Positions 23,276 through 34,779 of a stretch of DNA of 64,000 bases are shown in pieces (position 1 is the stretch's first letter; every line of letters begins with the position of its first letter). Position numbers and translations under genes: made by a program. The notes beneath the pieces are model-generated. The model was not told the origin of the DNA. It saw nothing but the letters and a program-made list of their open reading frames with translations, and did not search any database. Origin of the DNA: Tetrastigma voinierianum (Eukaryota > Streptophyta > Magnoliopsida > Vitales > Vitaceae); assembly GCA_016808115.1 (NCBI GenBank), contig JAEQBH010009434.1:1-64000 (forward strand), written 5' to 3'.

Positions 23276-23879
23276 GGTGGTACAACCACAATAGATTTAA
23301 GAATACTTTTAAACCCATTACATTTTAAGAATTTTTTTTACTTTTTTTTATACTCAAATGTCTAAAAACCCGATCATGCTCTTTGAATCTGGCCATAATA
23401 TGAAAACGTTGGCACAAATCATAACTCTTGCTTGCACAAAGGTTTGGATAAATTTCTTTTGTTCAGAAATTTTACCTCAAACGAATTGAACTTGAAAATT
23501 AAAAACCTCACGTTTTATAATTTGTTATAAAATATGAAATATCTAGAAAACCTGCCATTTTATTTGGACGTCTACCTGAGGGTTAAGCCTGTAAAGTTAA
23601 ACCTTGCAATAATAACCCTTTGTTGACTCTCCTATGGACCTATCTTTCTTTCCGAATTGATATATTGTTTACTTTGATTTGAAACATTGCCCTTAGGGCT
23701 TCTCTAATCCTCATACTTCCTATTGGAATTATCGATTTCTATTAACTTAATATTTTTGTTTCTTTGAACTGACTTAGACTTTAAAGCACACCCAACTCAA
23801 CCATTCTAAACTCACAAAATTTTAATGAAGAATCTTAATCGATACTGCCAGTTCATTCACATTTTCCTTAAAATCGTTC

Positions 23880-23920
<41 letters not shown>

Positions 23921-24952
23921 CTAATATATAGGTAAAATGGTTGTGCTGAGGTCTCTTCTAATTTTAACCATATATTTCGAATTTGAGCCTTCTGAATAAA
24001 TAATATATCTCAGATCTTACCAAAATTTTTTTTGTTTATTATATTGGGCGAGTCCTACTCTAATTTTGAGGACAAGAAAACAACACAATTCTCGTTTCTT
24101 GTAAAAAGAATTAGAATTCAATTTTAAACAGTTTTCCTGTCTTTGGTTCTTGACGGAGCCGATAGAAATGCAGCAAGTGCTCTGTCGGAGGAGCGGTCGC
24201 TGAGAAAACTAAGAGAGCCATGTCCTTGCCTGTATTTCTTTCTTTCGCTTCCACGCTTGATAGAGACTTTGAATCCACTTCAGAGGTTGTTTTAACACCC
24301 TTTGATTTTTCCTTCTTAATTCGTTTCTATTTGCATTTTTTCGTTTTTCCTTTTGAAGAAGAATTCTGTTATCCGACTGCATAAGTTTTTTTTTTTTTTT
24401 TTCCATCGTTGTAGAAACTGAGTCTTCAGTGTGCCTCGTTTCTTTTCCAGGTTGTTTCAAAAACCTAACGTCAAATCCACAGAGTTCATATTTTCCTTTT
24501 TGTGTCTCTTGGTTTGATAGTTGAAATGCTTTTGCTCAATTCATTGTTTGGAGTTCACCTTGCTTTCTGTTTTTCCTTGAAATGATGATTTGAAAATTTT
24601 ATTACTAGCTCTTGTGGATTGTTAACTCCCCATATCAAATGATATTTGGGGCTTTTGGGTTTCGATCCCTTAGGTTTCTTACAGTGTCTTTCATGGTAGC
24701 AACTTTTGGCTTTACTAGATGAACGTGTGGTTGTGGGAAGCAGCCTCCAAAAGATAAGCTTATTTGAAGGAATAACAAGAATTGGCAAACGAAATTGGCA
24801 GTGCTAGCAATGGAGATTGTTACCCCCTTGGTCTGGCTAAGCTTTAGTTTAAGGCTCCAGAAGATTAAAAGTGAAACAGTATTATATTGGTGGATTACCT
24901 GTGAACATGGTGGACCATTTTCAAAGCTAAAGAAAATTGGAGAAAAATCTAA
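23276..24952. other. Intergenic DNA, right border of MULE-1
   Basis: This is AT-rich sequence with a motif near 23553-23588 shared with 2588-2622, a TA microsatellite at 23884-23916 and a T-run at 24386-24404. Near 24800-24930 short frames such as NGDCYPLGLAKL and KQYYIGGLPVNMVDHFQ look protein-like, but I cannot assign them and stop codons separate them. They may be remnants of a gene interrupted by the MITE at 24953. Confidence 0.35.
23884..23916. repeat. (TA)n microsatellite
   Basis: Uninterrupted TA run. Confidence 0.9.
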
Positions 24953-25303
24953 GGCTATGTTTGGTTCTGGGAAGATTTAAGGGAAAATATAAGAGAAAGA
25001 AAATAGAGAGGAAAAGTAGAAGGAAAGAAAAAATGAAGGAAAATAGAAATAGAATTAAATCCAACATTTTATTTTTATTAACTACTTCAAACCCATTTTA
25101 TTTAATTGACTCATCAATAAAGATATTAAATAATTTTGTAATACATATTATTTATCAAAAAAAAAAAAAACATATGTTTCTAAGTAATTTAATTTATACT
25201 TGATTTGCTTTGAAAATTTTCATTAGACAACCAAAAATAAGAAAATCATTTTCCTCAACATTTTTTTTCTTTCCTTACTACTTTCCGGGAACCAAACACA
25301 ACC
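24953..25303. mobile_element. PIF/Harbinger-like MITE, 351 bp
   Basis: The left end (ggctatgtttggttctggga) and the right end (tttccgggaaccaaacacaacc) are imperfect inverted repeats, and both are flanked by TAA (24950-24952 and 25304-25306). A 3-bp TAA/TTA duplication is the PIF/Harbinger signature. The interior is A-rich and non-coding. Confidence 0.8.
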
Positions 25304-25306
25304 TAA

Positions 25307-27036
25307 ACCTTTTCGGCTTTGCTCATCCACATAGATTTAAGAAAAAATAGCAGCACTAAGGACCCAAAGAAAGTGAAGGCTATACTGCCATGCCAGGGAA
25401 GCACTTCTCGAGGGGAACCTTTTAAAAGAAGTGAAATGGTGCAGTTATCTGAAATTGGAGTATGGAAAATTGAGGGATACACTCTGATACCATGCAAGCA
25501 TAGATGCATTAAATGGTGCAACGAAAATGGCGTCTGAAGGAATCCACTGGAAGATGAGACTCTAAGAAAGTTGTCAATGTCATTTCCCAAATTATTTAAT
25601 GAAAATTAAAGATGAAACTGTAAATGTTGTCAAAGGTGGTATTTTCATTGAGGCATGCAAATGTTTGGTAATTATGGTGTGATTGTATGAATAACTTGTT
25701 CAACAAGATAGAAAAAGCTCTCAGGTTCATATATAGATGAGAACTACTTTGATTTTATGATATGAAACTCATTGGCAATCCTTGTGAACTTAGGGAGAAA
25801 CTGATACTAGACTAGGACCAGACTAAAGGGCACTGTGGGACTAGTTTGTACATCTGCTGCAATGGAGTCAACCATTGACAGAATAAGAGAAGTGCTTCTT
25901 GTCTTGGAGTGCCTTGGAGTTAAATGATGAGAAAATTTTTGAGGTGAAGAGAAGTGTCAAGTTTCATAGGTTTCCTGGTTAGATTGACATTGAGCCCTCA
26001 TCCTTTTGCATTAGTTTTGATGCCCCTATAGTTGCTTATTCAGAAAGATGTGCCATAGAGTGTTCCTCAGTTTTGTCAAGATCTTCAACATACTAGTTTT
26101 ACTTGATGAAAAGCATAGTAGTAAGAGTTAATTCTTAGTTAAAACTTGCAGTATATATTGGAATCTAAAAGTTTTAGATCAGTCAAACTAATTTACATAT
26201 GTGTGGTATGTGTGCTATACTTTAGAATCTAAAGATCTTAGATTAATTTAGCGAATATATGTGCATGTTTGTGTCCATGTGTTTACTTAATGAAGGAAAG
26301 AAAAACTTAATACTTGGTGAAAAAATTGAGATACCTTAGAAAGGCTGTAGATTAATTTGACTTGTATGTGTGCGGGTAAAAGTTGAGATGCCTTAGGACT
26401 CAAAAAGTTATAGATTAATCTAGGCTAATATATACATGTTCTAGAGGAGGGAGATTAGGGATTTGAAGTGTGTCGGCACACGTGTGTGTGTGTTATGTGG
26501 ATCATGCTTGCATTTGTTAGTGTCTTCGTGTGGGTTTCTGCCTTTGTTTGTTTGTGTGAGTATTCATGTCATTGTGCATGTCCATGGATGTGTGCGTTTG
26601 TGCATTTATGTCTCCATGACATTGGATGATTTCCAAGTTGGTTGTTCACAATCACATAAGGTTGGGCAAGGCTTTATTCTTTTAGAATATGATGAGAACA
26701 AGGAACTAAAATTATGGTGATGTAGAAAAGAAAATAAAACCAAGAAAAGAAAAGATATAGCATTCCTGAGGAGGCTTGGGCACTTCTTTTTTTTTCTAAA
26801 ACTTAACGAGTTTGGTATATATAAAAGAGAAACTTTCATGATTGGTCTCGAGGATTTCTTCTAGGAGATAGATAGGAAGGCCTAATTTGTTTGTTATCTT
26901 TTATCGATTGGTTGAGCCCTCTCCCTTAAAAAGGTGATGGTAACTGTTATCATTGTTTTTTTTGATTTCTTTTGTGTACTTCTGGTATAATGTGTTTGCC
27001 ACTTTAGCTTGCTATATATATATATATAGATATATA

Positions 27037-27081
<45 letters not shown>

Positions 27082-27158
27082 GTGTTTCTCACCATAAGCC
27101 AACTTGAAGTTCAGGTGTCATACTAATTATTCTTGTAGAATCCTTTCTGTCCACTTGC
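25307..27158 (+). other. Region upstream of HCC2
   Basis: A 72-codon + frame at 25319-25537 is open but unrecognised. From 26140 to 26430 imperfect ~80-base repeats occur around 'gaatctaaa(a)gttttaga' and 'agattaatttga' wording. A TA/GATA microsatellite fills 27012-27079, about 80 bases before the first recognised HCC2 codons. The HCC2 promoter or a 5' untranslated exon should lie here, but I cannot place it. Confidence 0.4.
27012..27079. repeat. (TA)n/(TATC) microsatellite upstream of HCC2
   Basis: Near-continuous TA run with a single 'tagatatatatcta' interruption, which makes it partly palindromic. Confidence 0.9.
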
Positions 27159-29415
27159 ATGTGCAGTGAGCACAGAGTTTATTGTGGGTTGCTTCTTTTC
27201 ACAGAGATCGGTAGAATGTGTTGTAGGTTTAAAAGATTTCAGTGTCGTAGCTACTCAAGATCATCAAGTGGTATGGCAAATGGAAGGCCAGAGCATTCAC
27301 GCTTTCCAGTGCCTGTGGAAACCCAAGGTTCTTCAGTCATGGAGTGCTTTCGTTATTGTATGCTACTTCAATCTCGTTTGCTGCCACACTAATTTGTGTG
27401 CTGACTTTTATTTTCTATCAAGTGATTGATTATTGGCCTCTGCATGATTTTGAGTTTTCTTAGAATTTTGATTGATGTAATAGCGCTGGTCTTCTTGGAT
27501 TGCTGATGGGCACATTTCTCCATTACAATGATGAAAGGAGAGCAGTTTGAGTACTCCTTTTCCTCAATCAGTATCATCAATCAAAAATGTTCACATTAAC
27601 TTATCTCAATGTGTTGAAAGTTGCAACTAGGAAAGGTGGAGTTTGAATATACTTTCTATTTTTATTGTAAATAAATATTTATTCCAAATATAGAACATAA
27701 AAGCGTAATTACCCTTTTGTATAAAACTCTTTTCAAAATATGAGAAAATACGTGGAAATAGAAATATACAGGTATGTATCTGGACCTCTTTAAACTCTTG
27801 GGGAAATTTAAGATGGGTTTCAAATTTTTACATTTAATGTGAAATTTAGAAATTTGTTTTAAAATATACGTTTTCTAGTATATGAGGATGTCTCTACACT
27901 TCTACTCTCAGAGGTCTTACATTTAGTATGTGTTTCTTTTAAAAACAAAGTGAAATTTATCCAAACATGCTTTCTCAATTATTTGGATTTCTAATGCACA
28001 GCTGAGATATCTTATAATATCTTTGTATTTTCATGATATATGAAGATGCCCTAAGCATATTGGAATTCTTACATTTAGTATAAAATTTTCTATTTTTAGA
28101 AGTGAAAGAAGGAAATTTATCCAAATACGCTCTCAATTATTAGTTCTATGCCTGGCAGGAGGTGTAACATTGTTGTTGTTGGTTTTTTTGTTTTTATTGT
28201 TGTGGTAAAGAATGTTGTTCATTATTATCCATTCTCTTAAGAAGTAGCTTATTTGGGACACTGACTAATTTTTAATCATTAGTTATCACTGAGCATGTAC
28301 ATGTGCAGACACTGGAAACTATTAAGAGAAGTCCTAAATTAGATTTGAAGTGGAAGGCAGGAAGTAAAATGGTTTTGAACTCTCTGTAGTGATTTTGCTT
28401 GGTATAAGATTCACAAAATTTTGGGGAGGTGTAGATGAGGGCTGGTGTGTTTGTTTTTGCTTCTTCTTTTTTTCCTCTTGTATCTCCCTTTGGGAGTCCT
28501 TTACATCTCTGTGTGCTTATTGGATACCCTTGGCCCTTGGGTTGTATCTTCTTTCTTTTTAAGATATTCTGCTTTTTATAATCCAAAAAAAAGAAAAAAA
28601 AAAGTTCTAAAATTTTAGAGATATTAAACTATCGTAGATTGATAAATATCTATAAGAACCTTAACGTGAGCATTGAGTAAGGCCTCCAATATAGTCAGTC
28701 ACCTTCAGTGAACACTTACTGCTTCCATTGATCTTTGTATCCACAAAGCAAGGCAAAATAAAAGGTCCTACCCTGATAATGACATTTGTAATAGTCATGC
28801 AACAAGTTGTAATTTTATCTCACCTAGATGTACTTTTATGTATATAAGATGAAGAATCCCAAAAACAAAAATACAATTTATTAAGTACTTCGAAATTTGT
28901 GAGGAATCTGGAATCCTCCCAGCTTCACAAAAGCTGGGACTTTCAAAGTACTAAGTAAATCAACACAATTGTGAGGTGCCGCAACCCATATGGAAATATT
29001 CAAATATCAATTATAAGTTGCTAGCCTTGCAAACCCACATCCTTGGAACCACGAGAAGTGACATTAATCAAGTTAAATTACATTCAAGGAATTTCTTTAA
29101 AGTTAGCACAAGAAATGCTAAGAGCCAAAGAAATGAATTGATATCTAAAGAACCTTTGAAGTTATTGCCTTTTCCTAAAATCCCTAAATTTTCCCCTACA
29201 TAACCCCATCAAAAGCCGGACAAGTGGTTTGCCACAAACATGGCCATAGTTGGACACCAGCCCATTATATCAAAATAATCATTATGTTTACACATACTCT
29301 CTCTAGGAGAACCCAGACCAATGAGCTTAGGTTTGAATAGTTTACTTCTCCATAACTAAAGTCCAAAACTGTGTAGGAACAGATAAATACTACTGCCACC
29401 CTACTCTCTTTCTCT

Positions 29416-29475
<60 letters not shown>

Positions 29476-32400
29476 CCCTTACATATATATATATTTTGGA
29501 TTCCACAAATGGGATGCGGAATAGAAGTAAGTTTAGACCCAAGAGAATTTGAAATCCATATTGTATTAACTTTGTGGGAGTATTGTAATTACATCAAAGA
29601 TACATTTCAGTTCCTTGACAACAAGGCAGGGTTATAATAACAGAAAAAATTTAAAGAAAGTAGAAGATTAAATGACGAACAGAAAAATGGGAACAATAAA
29701 GAGAGAGAAAAAGCTATAGCGTACTGTAAGCTTAGTTTAGAATTGCAAATACTTAAATAACAGGGAATCAATTCACACTTTACAACCAGGTTTAGGCATC
29801 TCATACTGATCGCGAAATCAAGTGTTATTTTAGTTTTGAATTAACTTCTACTATTGATATGGACTGTATGAACTGGACATTAATCTTTTCCATTCTTATA
29901 TCTAGATAATTCATATTTTTTAGTTGATTGTTCAATCTAAAGTATCTTGTAGTGTAGTTATTCTGCATTTTTTGAGAGAAAGGAAATTAGGTTTTAGGCC
30001 AAGATGGTTTGACTAGATCTAGTTCTATAATTTTAAAGTGGCTAGGTTTTTTATCTTGGTGTGGATTAACTTTTAGGGTTTCTTTCAAACCAAGATCTCT
30101 ATCCCACTTTTTCATTGTGCTAGTGATAAGGTGCTTAATATTCTTTCAAAGAGAAAAGTAGGGAGGGGCATTTTTATGTCATGCTTCAAGATAGGAGGAG
30201 GAGCGAAGAAGGGGGATAATAGAGATTTCTCAACTCCCATTCATGGATGATAACTGACCATTTTTGTGAACCATGTTCCATACGTGCTTACACTGAGTTA
30301 GGTCTTGACATACTTTGAAACTTTGGGGTTGAAAATTAATTTAAATAAAAGCAGTTGATTCTTATTGGAGACATACTGCAATCTGAGGAGCTTGCTATTC
30401 TGAGTTTGGAAAGTGGGGAAGCTTTTACTCCTTTTTAGAGTCACACTTGCTTGGGTTGCTATGTTCCAGTCCCCTTCTATGTTGGATGTCTGGTTGAGGG
30501 AAGTTCCATAAAGGTTAGCCATTTGGAAAAAACAATACCTCTCGAAAGGTAGTTGACTCAAGGTTAATACATGTTTGGAAAAAGCGATGCCTCAAAAGGT
30601 AGTTGACTCACTTTGGTTAAAAGTACTCTTCTTAGTTTTGCCCTGTCTATTTTATGTCTCTTCTTTATCATTCTAAAAGCCTTGATAGCTTTTAGATTGC
30701 AAAATTAATAATACTTCAGTGGGATATCTTAAGAAAAAACCTTAACTAGACAAATGGTCTTCCATGGGAAAAGATAAGAAGTTGGGAGGGCTACTAATTA
30801 ATTTTTTTTTTGTCCACATTGGGACTCGAACCTTGAACCTCCCATAACCCCATCCCATCCCCTTTCCCATGGCTTGGAGACACAGCGGAAGACATATTGT
30901 GGTTTGTCTCTCTTAATAAAGCCTTGCTTTGAAAAACGTTACCGAATTTACTTTAGTGGATTCTTGAATACAATTTATAGTGAGAAAAGTTTGAGAAGAA
31001 TCTCTTGGGATGAGCATTCTTGAAGGTTATGGAGCTAAGCTTGTGGGTGAGAGGCTATCAGAGGAGGTTGGAAAGCTTTTCAAATAAACAAATTTATAAT
31101 TAACAATGGAAGAACAAAATCCCCTGGCATGATGTTTGGTGAGGACCACTCCTTCAGTGGACTCTTTATCTCTCTTTTTTCTTTTGCTTCTAAATAAGGC
31201 AGTTTAGGTGGTGAATGTGAGAGGTGGTTGTCAAGCAAGTTGTATGGGGACCTGAGTTTTCATGAGACGGTTTTATTTGGGAGCTATATCATTGGGTTGC
31301 CAGGGACTTCAATGCTAGGGAAGTGTTGTGAGAAGCAGTAATAAGCAAAGTGATGATTGGAAGGTTAACAGGTGGGAACTTTTCTTAATTGAAATCTTTC
31401 TACATTCTTTAAAGTTGGAAGGAGGAACATTTTCCCTTGAAGATAGTGTGATGCCCATGAAACACCTTTAAAGGAGGAGTTTTTTGCTCGAGGATTTAGA
31501 GAAATGTTCCTAAACCTCGATCTTGAAGAAGAAGATTAGGTGTTAAACTAATAAATTGTTCTGTTTACCTGTATAGTTTAACAAAAAATCACTTACTAAT
31601 CCGTTATGGAAAGCAGGAATTCTTTAGCTTTATAGTTGTCTCTTTTTTGCTTTTTCATTGCCTTCCACTTTTTAAAATGAGAGATTTAGTGAAGGGATGG
31701 TGTGGGCGACCTGAGTATGAAAATGGAAAGCGAACGTTTTCCTGGATAGCCCATCTTTTGCATGTTTTTGGATTATTTAACCAGAGAGGAGGTGAAGATT
31801 TTTAGTATTCAACGCTCAGGTCAATCATTGCATCCTTTTCATTTGAACTCATCTATATTTCAAGATGGTCTTGTTTGCTAGTTATATTTATTGATTAGTG
31901 AGTGATTTTAATGAAGAGTGTCATTGTTGTTTTTGGTGTCTCTCTTTATTTTGACATCCTTTGTATATCTCCCTGTTACTTGAGTTGCCCTTCCCTCCTC
32001 TACGGTGTGTCTATCAAAAGAAAAAAATAAAAATCAGTAGAGCAGAAATAGCAAAATGACTCAGGTGTTAAGAAAGGACATCCTAAAAATTGGTTTTTGA
32101 TCTTCATTTTGTCATTCAGTCAGTGTAAAACATATGTTCTAAAGTGATACCACGGTCCACCTTAGCAGGCTTTGACACCTGATCCTCATCTTAGGGCATT
32201 TTGGAAACACCAGGTGCAGGTGTCCTATGAGCCTTTACAAATGCTATCATTTGGCTTCTTCAGTGCGACAATTTGTTTCAAGTAGCAGCAAAATTGACCT
32301 ACTTGCGGTCCACCTTACAGGCTTTGACACCTGATCCACAGCTGAGGGCACTTTGTAAACTCTCTGGTTGGGTGTCCTTTTTTTTGGTAAGCCTGGATGC

Positions 32401-33730
32401 AGGTGCCCTATGAGCCTATATAAATGCTATCATTTAGCTTCAGTATGACCATTAATTTTAGTAGCTGTGTATTTAGGGTCTCCATGCAGGACTCTTTCCA
32501 TTAGATACAGGCCTCGAACACACATTTGTAGAGGTGTTAATAATATTGTAATCTGTCATAAAGATATGTAAAGCACTTGTAGAAGAAATATTTTTGAACA
32601 TTATAAAAAAGTTCTGCTATGTAGTAACATGTTTCCATGTTCATTATTAGTTGAGCCAAATGTTTCAATCTTGAACAAGAAAAATCATTTTCCAAACATC
32701 TAATGGGGTTTCAATCATCTCAAATGAAATTTAGTTACTTTGAAAAAAGACATTGGTAGAAGCTTTTCTTTTCCTTCTAAATCTTATCTTTTCTTTTGAA
32801 TGGACTACAGTACGGTTCTGCTTTGCTGGGGCAGGGGCAGGGGAGGGGGGAGGAGGGGGGAGGGGGAGGAGAGGAGGCTTCTTTTCTCTACTGCATTCTA
32901 ATTCCTCTATGGTCAGATGAGTAACAATCCTGAGAGAAATGCTTGCTTGGGGCCGATAATTGGTGGTCCATTTACTTTAATTGATGTGAACCATCAGTTG
33001 GTCACTGAGCAGAACCTTCTAGGGAACTGGGTCCTACTCTACTTTGGCTATACTTCATCTCCTGATGTTGGGCCAGAGCAAGTTCAGATGATGGCTAAAG
33101 CAATAGATTACTTAGGTTGGGACTCTTCTATGAGCACAATCTGTTATGTCTATTTTTTTTTTCATATTGTGATTATTGACATTCTGTATTTTACTTGAAA
33201 CAAGAATCGAAAGAAAACATTAGGGTTCTACCAGTATTTGTCACAATAGATCACAGCGTGATTCTCATACAACTTCAAGCTTATCTTTAAGGTCAGTCTC
33301 ACTCACTTTGTCTCTGCTAAAAGATATATGAAGGGAAATAGTAATTTTCTTTTCTATAACTTTAGTACAATATTTTTAGTTAACAAATCGGAATTCCTTA
33401 TGCTTTTCCCTGAAATTTAGCTCAAAAAGTGGTGGGATTAACTGGACCTGTTGCTGCAATCAGACAGATGGCACCAAGGAATACCAAAGTCTATTTTAGG
33501 AAGGATGAAGAGGATGTGATGATTATCTGGTTGAATCTTCTCACAACAGCATAAGCTACTGCTTTTGTACTTTCCTTGTTATGGATTACTGGGAGTAAAA
33601 TAGAGGATTTTTATGTCATTTGGAAATCAAACAGGTATTTGATGAATCAAATATGGAGGTTGTGAGATGCTTTGGTGTAGAAATTACAATTTCAGAGAAG
33701 GTGTCACAAAAGAAATACTCAAGGAAGTGA
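27159..33730 (+). CDS. HCC2: SCO1 homolog 2 (HCC2-like), mitochondrial, six exons
   Basis: SCO proteins are inner-membrane, thioredoxin-fold proteins facing the intermembrane space; SCO1 helps load copper into cytochrome oxidase. Exons by homology and GT-AG sites: 27159-27357 (Arg/Ser-rich presequence, RSYSRSSSG), 27484-about 27549 (membrane segment, then HYNDERRAV), 32917-33115 (GPIIGGPFTLIDV, NWVLLYFGYTSSPDVGPEQ), 33205-33291 (ESKENIRVLPVFVTID), 33421-about 33555 (VVGLTGPVAAIRQMAP, DDYLVESSHN) and 33635-33730 (NMEVVRCFGVE, stop TGA). The copper-binding CxxxC of SCO1 reads SPDVG here, as in plant HCC2, so copper chaperoning is unlikely and a redox role more plausible. Frame breaks near 27335, 33252 and 33515 are each explained by one or two missing bases. 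The start codon is tentative. Confidence 0.85.
29404..29475. repeat. (CT)n(AT)n compound microsatellite
   Basis: A CT run of about 50 bases passes directly into an AT run, within the HCC2 intron. Confidence 0.9.
29990..32020 (+). mobile_element. L1-type LINE remnant in the HCC2 intron
   Basis: Shifting + frames give plant L1 reverse-transcriptase blocks in the right order. A FADD-box region reads SQLPFMDD (about 30226-30250). Then come FETLGLKINLNKS (about 30312-30350), LAIWKKQYLSKGS (about 30516-30555) and LTLVKSTLL (30610-30640). The downstream region has SPWHDVW and an RNase-H/zinc-domain-like tail, followed by a LINE-like 3' end near 31930-32020. The catalytic FADD is degenerate and many stops are present. 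It is a dead copy in the sense orientation of the host gene. The 5' end is lost or unrecognisable. Confidence 0.65.
32154..32450 (+). repeat. Tandem duplication of ~150 bases in the HCC2 intron
   Basis: Two copies, about 32154-32290 and 32306-32450, share 'ggtccacctta(g)cagg', 'tttgacacctgatcc', 'gcaggtg(t)cctatgagcct' and 'aaatgctatcattt'. The second has an extra ~25-base T-rich piece. Confidence 0.8.
32828..32878 (+). repeat. G-rich tract near the HCC2 core-exon acceptor
   Basis: About 50 bases are almost pure G with A spacers, containing at least six runs of four to six Gs. It ends roughly 38 bases before the acceptor AG at 32916, upstream of a short pyrimidine stretch. The sequence satisfies the four-G-run pattern for a G-quadruplex on the sense strand. 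Confidence 0.75.
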
Positions 33731-34118
33731 AACGCATAAAACAAATCTCACATTACCTATCAAAGAAATCTATGGCATATAGCTCAACATGTTAATCCTT
33801 GTTGTCTCTCCTTCAGGGCAATGGAAACTTCACACATGGACATTGATTCTCTAATTTTGTTTTTCAAGCATTGAAATGTTGATAGGTGATGTTAAGCAGT
33901 GGCTTTATTCAGAATTTGAATTCCACACTTGACCTAGTTGTGTGGTCCGGCTCTTGATTTTGATTGAGTTTAAACTAATTGATTGGAAAGAACATGAAAT
34001 CTCGCGTATTTGAAAGCATCTTCAATTATCTTGTTCTCTTTGAAAATCTCTTCCCATGATCTTGTGATTACACACATACACGAGAAATCACTACCATATG
34101 GCAACTCTTTATTGGCTC
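33731..34118. other. HCC2 3' flank
   Basis: Downstream of the HCC2 stop. It probably includes the 3' untranslated region. I see no second gene and no clear polyadenylation signal I would defend. Confidence 0.4.
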
Positions 34119-34779
34119 AATGTTTAAGCCGGGCCAGGGCCAAACGTCCGACTGGATCGAGCCGTCGGCGTATGGCGTCGATTCAGTAAAAAAACCGTTT
34201 TGCGTGAGCCCAGGAAGCAACTCCCCAGCCGAGCCGTGATCGGGCCGATGAGCCGGATGAGCAAACCGGTTTTTATTGACAAGCCCAGGTTCATTGCCAT
34301 AATTTTATTTTTGATTAAATAGCATCTTTTGATGTTTAATACAGCTACGTTGTTTCAGCTTGGGATTAAATCTTTGTGGGTTAAAGGCTTGTAACTAAAA
34401 AAATTTCAATTAAATAATGTAGGGTCATGGATTTGAATATAGGAAGAGAAGAGATTCACAGGAGCTTATTCTACTTTATTAACAAAATTATATATTACTA
34501 CTAATTAAGTATATATTTATATAAATAAAGTTTATTAACTTTTCGTTTTAATATGTTTTCATATATCGCGTTATACGTATTTTAAAATAAATTTTAAAAT
34601 ATTTTATTTATATAAAAAGTAATAAATAATATACTCTTAAATATTATTAATTATATATTTTAAAATATAAATAATATATTTATTCGTCACGGTTCGACCG
34701 CAGTTCGTAGCGATCCGTAGGTGAAGCGAGTGACAAACTAGCTTTTAGGTTCGATTCGTGATCCGGAGTTTTAAAACGT
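34119..34779. mobile_element. hAT-like MITE with gttttaaaac-type ends
   Basis: The left end (caatgtttaagccgggcc with following 'gactggatcgagccg') and the right end (ggttcgattcgtgatccgga then gttttaaaacgtta) are imperfect inverted repeats. Inner GC-rich arms flank an AT-rich centre (34290-34680). No coding sequence is present. The wording is that of a frequent plant non-autonomous DNA transposon family. The exact duplication is not readable. Confidence 0.55.

Larger units (their letters stand above)
27550..32916 (+). other. Large HCC2 intron (about 5.4 kb)
   Basis: The intron runs between the membrane-segment exon and the SCO core exon, whose acceptor is 'ctctatggtcag'. It contains AT-rich sequence to about 29.4 kb, a CT/TA microsatellite, an L1-type LINE remnant, a 150-base direct repeat and a G-rich tract close to the acceptor. 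A T-rich, stop-dense piece at 28440-28590 resembles the 3' tail of another LINE. Confidence 0.7.

Noticed and set aside
24209..24460. 83-codon Lys-rich minus-strand frame
   Set aside because: It is driven by T-runs and pyrimidine bias on the + strand, with no conserved wording.
30822..30832. ggactcgaacc, the complement of a tRNA/SINE B-box
   Set aside because: There is no matching A-box at the right distance, no cloverleaf and no SINE tail. A lone 11-base match is expected by chance.
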